Part shown: piece by piece, positions 1-8,282 of the stretch
Layout: every line of letters begins with the position of its first letter
Position numbering within the stretch: position 1 is the stretch's first letter
From: Pelagibius litoralis
GTDB lineage: Bacteria > Pseudomonadota > Alphaproteobacteria > Kiloniellales > Kiloniellaceae
Length of the DNA: 64,000 nucleotides
Assembly (NCBI RefSeq): GCF_011683915.1
Contig: NZ_JAAQPH010000020.1
Coordinates: 39,734 to 103,733, forward strand
Reading direction: 5' to 3'
Made by a program: the position numbers and the translations under genes
Notes under the pieces: model-generated
Seen by the model: the letters and a program-made list of their open reading frames with translations, nothing else
The model's database searches: none
What the model was told of the DNA's origin: nothing

Positions 1-1020
1 ACCCTGTTCCGCCCGCGCGGCGGAAATTTGCACTGGAAGCGCCGTATGTAGGGCTTGGGCGTTCGCCTGCTTTTCGAAGGCCTTGTTCCTTTCAGCTTGG
101 AGCCGCTTTCTTTTTGCCTGCAAGTCCACCCCCGACGATTGACCCTTCGCGTGAGTCGCGCCGGTTGCCTTCGCCAATTCTTCGTTGGCTTTGTCGATCA
201 ACTCCATTCTGACGGTTTCGTCTGAAGGATCGCGATCTTTCGGCAAGGAAAGCCCCTCGCACAATTCTTCGAAGCGATGTCTTTGGAACCAATCAAGGTG
301 ATTGAGTTTCTGCTTGAGATCATCGCGCCCCCGCGCGAACGATCTGACTTGAGCGTTGGCCAAAACTTCAGCGGCCGACAGCGCCCCAATGGCGAGCCGA
401 ACGACCGCAAGCTTTGCGTCGAGAGAGAGCTCCTGCGCGGGTGACCCCGACCCAGACCGTTTTGATCGCCAGTCGAACACATCATCCAGTCGGCACTCCT
501 GATCGCGGGCGAGCCATGCGAGCAGTACGTCCCAAACCTGGTCCGCTCTGAGATTGTCTGGCACCTGTTCGCGATAGTCGGTGCAGAACCGATCAGAAAT
601 CACGGGGGCTATCGTCGGTGGATAGGTTACGACCAGCAGCTGGTCGAACGAATCTTCGATGCGATCAGCGCGCACGGAGCGCGACGGCAGGTTCATGCCG
701 ATCGGACGGGTCACAATCCAACATTCGCCGTCGATCATGATCTCAGCGCCGACAAACCCGTCGGGCAGTTTTTGTTGCATCAGCGGGCGCTGGTCTTCGT
801 TGGAAAAATGCCGCTCCCCGAGGCAATAACGGATCAGGCGGCAGAACGTCGACTTCCCGCTCCCATGCGGTGTGGCGCCCTTGCCATTGGTCGAAAGATC
901 GGGCGACCAGATAATGTTGACGCCCGGGCGCAGCGAAATGTCACGAAGCAGCGTTGAGGCATCCTGCCAGAGGGCAATTCGCCTGACCCATAGCCGAGGC
1001 CCATGCTGGCCTTTCGGCAT
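1..1020 (-). CDS. SMC/RecF-like ATPase, 3' end cut by window edge
   Basis: This open frame runs off the left edge; 340 residues are visible. The N-terminus is an ATP-binding head: a core strand (RPGVNIIWSP, residues 31-40) leads into a P-loop PHGSGKST at 51-58, followed by FCRLIRYCLGE. After about residue 280 it becomes rich in Lys, Glu, Gln and Ala (KRKRLQAERNKAFEKQ), as at the start of a long coiled coil. This is the layout of SMC/RecN/SbcC-type ATPases; the signature and Walker B motifs must lie off-window. It is the last visible gene of the defence operon, beginning 31 bases after the methyltransferase stop. An alternative TTG start at 1062 has a strong GGAGG six bases upstream and would overlap the methyltransferase end. 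The role in defence is inferred from context. Confidence 0.75.
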   Translation of the reverse strand, partial: MPKGQHGPRLWVRRIALWQDASTLLRDISLRPGVNIIWSPDLSTNGKGATPHGSGKSTFCRLIRYCLGERHFSNEDQRPLMQQKLPDGFVGAEIMIDGECWIVTRPIGMNLPSRSVRADRIEDSFDQLLVVTYPPTIAPVISDRFCTDYREQVPDNLRADQVWDVLLAWLARDQECRLDDVFDWRSKRSGSGSPAQELSLDAKLAVVRLAIGALSAAEVLANAQVRSFARGRDDLKQKLNHLDWFQRHRFEELCEGLSLPKDRDPSDETVRMELIDKANEELAKATGATHAKGQSSGVDLQAKRKRLQAERNKAFEKQANAQALHTALPVQISAARAEQG

Positions 1021-1051
1021 GGTGAACTCGATCTCTTCTCGCTGGAAAAAA

Positions 1052-4000
1052 TCAGGCTGCAAGGCGGCCCTCCTGAATGAATGGGAGGATGTTGGCCGAC
1101 ACCCGCGTCAATCCCTGTTCCAGATCGACGGCCTGAAGCCTCGACCACGCGAACAGCGCCCGTCCGACTGCCGGGTTGTCAACGTTCAAGGTTGATTGGT
1201 CGAGCCTCTGGCCCGCGCTCCATTCGTCTCCGTTCGGCGACACATCCAGAACGGCCGACGACACAAGCTCGTTGAAGGCCGCGCCCCACGCCGCGTTGGT
1301 TGGCGGCTCCAATTGCGTCACGCCGGACGGATGCGCCACGATCCGTCGCCACTCCTGGCGATCTGCATCAGAGAGGAAGCCGTCGAGTAGGCTCGGTTGT
1401 AAGCAGGCCAGCGTCGCGAGACGCACACGGCGGACGTCGGAGGGCTTCGGCAAAATGCCGACCAGCGCCCGAAGCTGGGTACGGACGCGGTCACGCTCAT
1501 CGATACCTTGCGGCCATGCCCAGACGTCAGCGGGAATTTGCTCAAGTGGCGGGAGTTGGATGGGTTGCGGGACGGGCGTCCCAACAGCGTCAGCGAGGCT
1601 AAGTTCGACGAAGGTGCCATCCGCTTCCATCCGGTCCCAAGCGGCGAGGACGAGGCGGCGGGTGCGGTATTCGCCGTGCTGGCGGATTTCCTTTTCCTTC
1701 AGGACGCGGAAGGTCTCCGAAGGGTAGTCGGGGCCCTTCACGTCGGCGGGGTCGAGGATGTAACGCAGCTCGTCGCGGGTCAGGCCATAAGCGCGGGCGT
1801 AGAAAGCGTCGAGATCGGCGCGCAGGTGGGCGCGTCGATCCTCGTCCCAGGCGAAGGGCGGGCCGTAATGGCCCAGATCACGGGCGAAGGGGGCGAGGCT
1901 GTGCGAGGTATAGGTGAGTTCCAGCACCTTCGGGGTGATGAAGGCGAGGCGGGGTTCAGTGTAATAGGAGGGATCAAAGATTGGCAGTTGCTTCATCAGA
2001 CTAAGCGTAAGGTGGGTTCCACCCAAAAGCTGACGGGCACAAAAATCCAACGGAATCGAGTTGAAATTGGCCATGAGGCAAGCGCCATCCTGGCGATTCC
2101 GACGTGGAAATATTAGAGTGGCGGTATGGCTTACTGCAGTCCTCGGGAGGATCGAGGTGATCGTAGTTCTCTCATTTGAAGCGTTGGTAATTTCTCTGAC
2201 AGCGAGAAGCCAGCCGCTCTTCCAGCCCTGGCCCACGAGCCTCTTTTCTATTTCAGAGAGAGGCACCCAGTATCGCGGAAGCGACTCGCAATCGATGCAT
2301 TCCTTTGCTTCCAGATCAATCGATTGAGCCTGATCAGTGTCAAAAGGATAGGTTGTCCATCGGTGGTCGAATAAATGAAACGTCTTTGCTTCATAGAGAG
2401 GCGCATAGTTGACGCTATCGCTTTCGCATATTGCTGCAGGAATTCCGTGACCCGACGAGACTAACTTCAATTCGATTTTCTTCTGTGCACTGACATTGTT
2501 TTCGCTGGGAAGAGAGGCAAACCAATCGGCATCTTCACCCATATTCCAGAGCCTTGTATGGAAATCTATCTGCCACGGGTTCCCCTTTTGATCTCCGTCT
2601 AGAATAAAGGTTGCTGAATTCGAGAAAATCTTTGCTGTTAAGGTAGCATCTCCCCGCGTTCTGAAGACCGGTGCAGTGCGAGTGTTTGGGTTGAGCCTAG
2701 AAATTGTCTCGGCTGAAAGCGTGAAGCTCCTCTCTGGATCGGTGATCTGAGACGGTTCGCTCAGAAAGAAAGCAAAGCGAGCTTCATATTCATCGTAACC
2801 TATTGTTAACAGGGAAAATTTGAACATGCGGTGGACACTAGGGAAGATCGGCAACCGGTTATCAAAATCCACTAGGTGTGCCAAGCGCTTGCCCTCAACA
2901 AGCGAAGAAAAGAATTCCGCAGTGCTCGCATCCGTGGCTATACCAGTAGGTACGATCACCCCGGCATGGTCACGCGCAAGATTGGCGAAGAGTTCTGCAA
3001 AAAGGGCGTAGGTGTTCACTTTCCCGCGTGCCGTTTTGGCAAAACGGCCAGAAGCCCGCGCAAACTCGTTCCCAGCCTCCGAAGTCCTTACGGCTATCTG
3101 AAATGCTGCAAATGCGGGAGGGTTTTCGCGTTCTAGTACTTCGATTGCGCGCTTTCTAGCCGCCCCGACAAGAGACGCAATTTCCGGGTGACGGGCGGCA
3201 AAGTACTCTCTCTCGGATAGCTGCATGACTTCCCACGGCGGGTTGCCCAACACCACATTGAACCCGCCGCGTTGCATCACATCGGGGAACTCTAGCGGCC
3301 AGTGAAAGGCGCGGGCGCGGCGGGCGGCCTTGGGGGCATCCACCATCGCCTGGCGCATCTTGCCGTGATTGAGGGCCATCCACAGTTCCTCGGTCGTCGG
3401 CACCGTGCGGGCCGAGGCCCCCGCCGGTGCGCCGCCGACCTTGGGCAACTGGAAGGCCGCGACATAGAGGTTCGCCGCCGCCGTCGCCCGGACAAAGGCC
3501 TGCCCCTTGCGTAACTCCCTGTACCGCGCGGCCTTGGCCCCGATCTGCTCCACCGTATCCTCGGGCAGGTCTCGGAAACCCGAGAAATCCAGCGCCAAGG
3601 GCTTCATCGCCGGCATGGCGACCTGGCCGGTCCCGAAGTCGAACCCGCCCTGGCCCTTTTTTGCGTCCCTGTTGGCCTGCAGGTAATATTTGGCCGTGTC
3701 CTTGTCGTCGCCGGTCAGCGGCTTGTAGGCGGCATCAGGGATGCCGTCTCGCAGCACCTTCAGGTCGAAGACGCCGAGCAGCGCATCGCCGCAGCGGATC
3801 TGTGCGTCGAAGAAGCCAAGGGGAAGGCCGGGATCCACGGTCTCGATCCAGAGCGCGACCTTGGTCAGTTCCACTGCCATCGGGTTGCGGTCCACCCCGT
3901 GCAAACAGGATCGCGCGACATCGCGCAGGGCATGGCGGAAATCGGCGAGCGACGGCGTGCCATCGGCGCGAATACGGGCAAGGCGCGTGGCGATGCGGCG

Positions 4001-5506
4001 GGCAGCGGCCAGCAGGAAGTGGCCTGAGCCGCAGGCCGGGTCGATGGCCGAGAGTTTCAGGAGCGCCTTCGCGGGATCGTCCGCCTCGGCCTCGGTCCTG
4101 TCGAGCACGGGGTCGAGCGCAGTGTCGAGCAACGCCTGAACGAGGCTGTCGGGCGTGTAGTAGGAGCCGGTGGTCTTGCGCTGGTTGCCCTTCTGCTCGG
4201 CGGCCTCGGAGGCGAAGAGCAGCGTCTTTCCGTCATCGCCCAGCTGGGGCTGGAGCTCGAGGAGGGATTCATACACGGAGCCCAGCTCCTCGGTCTCCAT
4301 CGCGCGCCAGTTCACCGGGACCATGCCGCTTTTGTCGGAGAGCCAGGAGAGGCGGTAGAGCGCCTCCATGAAGGCGCGGTTGCGCAAGTGGGCGGTTTCC
4401 AAGTGGGGCAGTTTGTCGTCAGAGAAGAGGCCGCTGAGGGCCGGGAGGGCGAGTGCCTCTTGCCCGTGGGCCAGCGCGCGGAAGACGATCTTGATACCCT
4501 CATAGCGGTCGTGGTGCTTGTCCCACGAGGCAGCGCGGTAGCATTGGGCGCGCAGGGCGGCGAGGCTGTAGCCTTCGGCATAGAGCTTGCGGGCGTCGGG
4601 CTTAGCCTCTTCGGGGTGCAGGAGGTTGCGATCCTCGGCCACCATGAGGAAGATCAGGCGATAGACGAGGCGCAGGAGCTCGTTGAACCATTCGGTGAGG
4701 TTGACCTCGCCGGACTTCAGCCTGGTGGCGAGATCCGGGTTGGCTTCCAGAAACCCGGAGCCGAGGAGCTTCAGCGCGATCTGGACCTGATCGGCCAAGC
4801 GGTCCCGCGCCGCCTCGCCCTCGCGCGACCCGGCCTCACGCCAGCGTTCAAGAGCGCAGTCCGTTGCGGGCGTGCCTGCCGCGCCAAAACGGCTGCGGTG
4901 GATCATCAGCCACAGGATCGCGAAGGAGGCGGCATCCTCGTTGGCAAAGATCTGGGCAAGATCGGCTTCGACATAGGCCGGACGGGTCAGTGACGCATTG
5001 TCCCGCATCAGGCGAATCAGGACACCGTTGGTGACGAGGCCCCACAGCGCTTCGTCGTGATCGTTCAGGTGATCCTGGAGGGCGAAGGCGGGCGAGCGGG
5101 ACCGGTCGGTCGACAAGGTCGGGCTGCGGCGATCGAGCTTCTCGTCGGCTGGCGGGACGACCAGGATCGGCACACGCCCTCCGGCGGTGAACGACAGCAT
5201 GCCATCGCCCGGAGCGAGCTCGTGGAAGCCGAAGGTTTCCTTCAGGAACTCGCGGACAAAACGCCGGGTCGCTTCGACGGACGGGTTCTCCATCCTGGCG
5301 AAGGTGTCGAAGTGGGACTGGCCGACGCGGAAAGCGGTCGAAATCTCTTCCCGGATCGTCAGCCCCTTTCGGATGCCGTAGCTCTCCCGCGTGTCGGCAT
5401 CGTCCTTCGGCGCCGAAATCTGCGCGACCATTGCGGGCGCGATGAGGTTGCCCTCCAGCGTGAGCGAGGGCCACGCGGACATGTCGGTGATGGGTTTGCG
5501 CGCCAT
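1052..5506 (-). CDS. Eco57I/PglX-like N6-adenine DNA methyltransferase (DrmMI-like)
   Basis: A 1484-aa class I SAM-dependent DNA methyltransferase. Motif I, DPACGSGHFL, lies near residue 490 and motif IV, GNPPWEV, near 753. The NPPW signature marks amino-methylation of adenine. About 450 residues precede the catalytic domain, and a target-recognition region of roughly 770-1190 follows, then a conserved helical tail. The size and order match the large methyltransferases of BREX (PglX) and class 1 DISARM (DrmMI) rather than solitary restriction enzymes. It starts three bases after the SNF2 helicase stop, so it is translated from the same operon. Known role of the family: marking host DNA as self. 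The part encoding the recognition region (about 1950-3200) is visibly AT-richer than the rest of the gene, suggesting domain exchange. Confidence 0.88.
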   Translation of the reverse strand: MARKPITDMSAWPSLTLEGNLIAPAMVAQISAPKDDADTRESYGIRKGLTIREEISTAFRVGQSHFDTFARMENPSVEATRRFVREFLKETFGFHELAPGDGMLSFTAGGRVPILVVPPADEKLDRRSPTLSTDRSRSPAFALQDHLNDHDEALWGLVTNGVLIRLMRDNASLTRPAYVEADLAQIFANEDAASFAILWLMIHRSRFGAAGTPATDCALERWREAGSREGEAARDRLADQVQIALKLLGSGFLEANPDLATRLKSGEVNLTEWFNELLRLVYRLIFLMVAEDRNLLHPEEAKPDARKLYAEGYSLAALRAQCYRAASWDKHHDRYEGIKIVFRALAHGQEALALPALSGLFSDDKLPHLETAHLRNRAFMEALYRLSWLSDKSGMVPVNWRAMETEELGSVYESLLELQPQLGDDGKTLLFASEAAEQKGNQRKTTGSYYTPDSLVQALLDTALDPVLDRTEAEADDPAKALLKLSAIDPACGSGHFLLAAARRIATRLARIRADGTPSLADFRHALRDVARSCLHGVDRNPMAVELTKVALWIETVDPGLPLGFFDAQIRCGDALLGVFDLKVLRDGIPDAAYKPLTGDDKDTAKYYLQANRDAKKGQGGFDFGTGQVAMPAMKPLALDFSGFRDLPEDTVEQIGAKAARYRELRKGQAFVRATAAANLYVAAFQLPKVGGAPAGASARTVPTTEELWMALNHGKMRQAMVDAPKAARRARAFHWPLEFPDVMQRGGFNVVLGNPPWEVMQLSEREYFAARHPEIASLVGAARKRAIEVLERENPPAFAAFQIAVRTSEAGNEFARASGRFAKTARGKVNTYALFAELFANLARDHAGVIVPTGIATDASTAEFFSSLVEGKRLAHLVDFDNRLPIFPSVHRMFKFSLLTIGYDEYEARFAFFLSEPSQITDPERSFTLSAETISRLNPNTRTAPVFRTRGDATLTAKIFSNSATFILDGDQKGNPWQIDFHTRLWNMGEDADWFASLPSENNVSAQKKIELKLVSSGHGIPAAICESDSVNYAPLYEAKTFHLFDHRWTTYPFDTDQAQSIDLEAKECIDCESLPRYWVPLSEIEKRLVGQGWKSGWLLAVREITNASNERTTITSILPRTAVSHTATLIFPRRNRQDGACLMANFNSIPLDFCARQLLGGTHLTLSLMKQLPIFDPSYYTEPRLAFITPKVLELTYTSHSLAPFARDLGHYGPPFAWDEDRRAHLRADLDAFYARAYGLTRDELRYILDPADVKGPDYPSETFRVLKEKEIRQHGEYRTRRLVLAAWDRMEADGTFVELSLADAVGTPVPQPIQLPPLEQIPADVWAWPQGIDERDRVRTQLRALVGILPKPSDVRRVRLATLACLQPSLLDGFLSDADRQEWRRIVAHPSGVTQLEPPTNAAWGAAFNELVSSAVLDVSPNGDEWSAGQRLDQSTLNVDNPAVGRALFAWSRLQAVDLEQGLTRVSANILPFIQEGRLAA

Positions 5507-5509
5507 GGC

Positions 5510-8278
5510 TCAAACCTCACTCGGCATCAGGACGAAGAGGCCGATCACGTCCGGCGGCGTGACGGCCTCGACGGTGACGCGCGAAGCGGAACCCGCAGCG
5601 GCGCGAAGGCGGGCATGGTCCTGGGCGAGTTCGTCGGCGCGTGACCGCACGAACCCGGTCAGCGGCCCCTCCAGCAGGGCCGGGAGCTCCTCCTTCGCTC
5701 TGTCTATGAAGCGTTCGCGGGCCGAGGGAGCAAGGTCGGCGGCGGCTGGCGTATTGAGAAGTTCCCGCGCCGGTTCGCCCGTGGCCGTGATCGTGTTCCC
5801 CTCGATCGCGACGAGGGCGGCCTCTTCAGCAAGAAGGAGGCGCTCTTTGCGGGCGTGGATCGTCAGTTTGTACCGGATGCGGAGCAGCACAAGCCGGGTC
5901 ATCCGCTGCACGGCTGTCGTCGGCCATGCGCCGACCCGACCGACGCCCAGACCCGACAGCGACTCGGGATCGAGTGACGCTTCCACCAGAGCTTCGGCCA
6001 GCGTCGCCGTCAGGGGATGCGTCCGGGTCAGGAGCGCTGTTCCCGAGGGAGCAGGCTCCGCCATTGCGAGGCGGACGGAGCCCGTCAAATTTCTCTGGGA
6101 CAGCCGCTCCTTCAATGCGCTGTCGAGCGCGTGCACATGCGCCAACAGCAAGGATTTCCGGGGTTCCAGCGGTACGCCGAAGCGCGACATCGCGCGCTCG
6201 ATGAAGAGCTTCACGTCGGCCGGGGAACCCAGCAGCGACTGCGCCTTCTCCCACTCGGGCGCGACTTCCTGCGGCTTCATCGCGTTTTGCGCAAAACGAG
6301 CCCGGGATTTCTTCTCGTTTTCGGAAGCATCCCGCCAGCGGGCCTCCATGGCCCTGGTTCCATCGTCGAGCCGGAGATCAAGCGCCAGCTGCCCCTTGTC
6401 GCCACCCCGCCGCAACATCATCGAAGCCATCAGCGCATCGGTAACCGGTCCACGCTCGTCCGGGAGCGGGACAGTGACACCTGTCGTCTTCCGAATTTCT
6501 TCGGCCTTGCGGAGGATAACATCCAGAACAGCGCCATCGATGGCGCTGTCTGGCGAGAACATCATGATCGAATGCACCAGTTCGGCTGGCTGACCAAATC
6601 GATCCACCCGACCTTCTCGCTGCTGGTGCCGGGTCGGATTCCATGAAAGGTCGTAGTGGACGACGGCATCGAAAAGCTGCTGGAGATTGATGCCCTCCGA
6701 AAGGCAGTCCGTCGCGACCAGGATGCGTTGGACCTCCTTCTCGCCTTCGACCGGTCCCATGTCGGCCACGCGATCACGGCGCTCGTCCGGCGTCAGAACG
6801 CCGGTCACGGCCTCGATGATCAGCTTCGGAAAGGCCTTGCGCAGTCCATCGCGGACATGCTCCGCAGTGGCCAGATAGCGGCAGAAGACAACCGGGTTGG
6901 CCCCCTTCTTGATCAGCGGCGTCAGTGCATCGATCAACGCCGACAGCTTCGGGTCGTGTTTTCCGACGAGTTCCTCGGCACGTTGGACCAAAGACAGCAG
7001 CGCCGGGTTGGTCTCGAAGTTAGAACTCGGCTCAAGGTCCACCGCATCTTCATCATCCCCATCTTCGTCATAGATCTGGGGTTCGAGACGTTCGCTTTCG
7101 TTGGAGGCCCGGTTCCGAAGAGCGCTCAGGGCGGCTGCCGGCGAGGAGCCGACGCATCGCATCAGAGCCAGGGTGCCCCAGAACGCAAGACGACGCTCGC
7201 GCTGACCGGTGCCTGCCTTGGACACGACGCCGAAGCAATAATCGAGAACGGTTTCCTGGAAATTGAGGTGATCCCGCGAGAGTCTATAGGGGAACTCGGT
7301 CGTCTCGTGCTTCGCAAAGGCCCGGTCCTCTCCCCAGTCGCTGGAGATGAGATCGATGCGACGGCGCTGAACGAAGTGACGGGCGAGACGCTCGCGATAT
7401 CTGGCACCCTCGAAGTTCATCGACCCGAAGAAGGGGTCGACTAGCGAAAGAAGCCGCGCAAAAGCCTCTTCGTCTCCCGAGTGTGGCGTAGCGGTCAGCA
7501 TGACGATCCGCCGCTCGGGATCTTGCGCCAGTCCCGACAGGAGCGCGAACCGCTGCTGCTTACCCTTGTGGGTGCCCACACAGGCATGGGCTTCGTCGAC
7601 GATCACGAAGTCCGGGCAGGCGCGGGCAAATCCCTCCCGGCGCCTTTCGGCTTTGATGTAGTCGAGACTGACCACCGTGTGGGGGTAGGCATCGAACAGC
7701 GTCTGGGCGAGAGGCAGGTTACGCTCGAGTCGCGCGGCCGTGCCCGAGGTGACGGCGACTACCTCTATCCCGAATCTAGTGCGGAGCTCAAGAACCCACT
7801 GCTCGACCAGGTGTGGCGGACAGAGCACTGAGAAGGCCTCAACCTCGCCACGGTCCATCAGCTCCCGCAGAATGAGGCCCGCCTCTATGGTCTTTCCGAT
7901 GCCGACGTCATCCGCAATGAGAAGGCGGGGCACCTGAAGCCGTAGAGCCATCAGGAGAGGAACCAGTTGGTATATCCGTGGCTCGAAGGCGAGCTGAGTT
8001 GCCGAGCGAAAGGGACCTGCCCCACGCCGAAGAGTCAGACGCATGGCATCCGCCAGCAGGGCGGCCTTGGCCTGAACGGTCATCGCAGCATCGGCCGGCA
8101 AGTCGAAGCGGGCCGGTTCTACCGGGAGAAGCTCGAGCTTCGGATCCAAGATAACCGTGTCGTTTTCACTGCCAGAAAGTGGCCGCAGAGCCAATATACC
8201 GTCGCGAGGGGACGGAAGTGCTACCCATTCGCGACCGCGAGCACGGACCAGGTCTCCAGGGGCGAAATGCAGGGTCAT
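5510..8278 (-). CDS. SNF2-family helicase, DrmD-like
   Basis: A 922-aa superfamily 2 translocase of the SNF2/HepA type. Motif I is ADDVGIGKT near residue 124, motif II is VDEAH near 227, motif III is LTATPHSGDEE, and motif VI in the C-terminal RecA lobe is QREGRVDRFGQ near 559. About 350 residues follow the second lobe. In class 1 DISARM the gene directly before drmMI is the SNF2 helicase drmD, which is the arrangement here. The start chosen is the ATG at 8278, four bases after the upstream helicase stop; a longer frame reaching 8566 would overlap that gene and encodes unconserved low-complexity sequence. Its likely job is ATP-driven DNA translocation in phage defence. A generic SNF2 repair role is less likely in this operon. 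Confidence 0.85.
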   Translation of the reverse strand: MTLHFAPGDLVRARGREWVALPSPRDGILALRPLSGSENDTVILDPKLELLPVEPARFDLPADAAMTVQAKAALLADAMRLTLRRGAGPFRSATQLAFEPRIYQLVPLLMALRLQVPRLLIADDVGIGKTIEAGLILRELMDRGEVEAFSVLCPPHLVEQWVLELRTRFGIEVVAVTSGTAARLERNLPLAQTLFDAYPHTVVSLDYIKAERRREGFARACPDFVIVDEAHACVGTHKGKQQRFALLSGLAQDPERRIVMLTATPHSGDEEAFARLLSLVDPFFGSMNFEGARYRERLARHFVQRRRIDLISSDWGEDRAFAKHETTEFPYRLSRDHLNFQETVLDYCFGVVSKAGTGQRERRLAFWGTLALMRCVGSSPAAALSALRNRASNESERLEPQIYDEDGDDEDAVDLEPSSNFETNPALLSLVQRAEELVGKHDPKLSALIDALTPLIKKGANPVVFCRYLATAEHVRDGLRKAFPKLIIEAVTGVLTPDERRDRVADMGPVEGEKEVQRILVATDCLSEGINLQQLFDAVVHYDLSWNPTRHQQREGRVDRFGQPAELVHSIMMFSPDSAIDGAVLDVILRKAEEIRKTTGVTVPLPDERGPVTDALMASMMLRRGGDKGQLALDLRLDDGTRAMEARWRDASENEKKSRARFAQNAMKPQEVAPEWEKAQSLLGSPADVKLFIERAMSRFGVPLEPRKSLLLAHVHALDSALKERLSQRNLTGSVRLAMAEPAPSGTALLTRTHPLTATLAEALVEASLDPESLSGLGVGRVGAWPTTAVQRMTRLVLLRIRYKLTIHARKERLLLAEEAALVAIEGNTITATGEPARELLNTPAAADLAPSARERFIDRAKEELPALLEGPLTGFVRSRADELAQDHARLRAAAGSASRVTVEAVTPPDVIGLFVLMPSEV

Positions 8279-8282
8279 CACA

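Noticed and set aside
3427..4371. Long plus-strand frame (314 aa) opposite the methyltransferase
   Set aside because: Highly Arg/Pro/Ala-biased, no ribosome site, no family; it is the GC-driven shadow of the real gene.
5391..6593. 400-aa plus-strand frame opposite the SNF2 helicase
   Set aside because: Ser/Arg-rich, antisense to strongly conserved helicase motifs.
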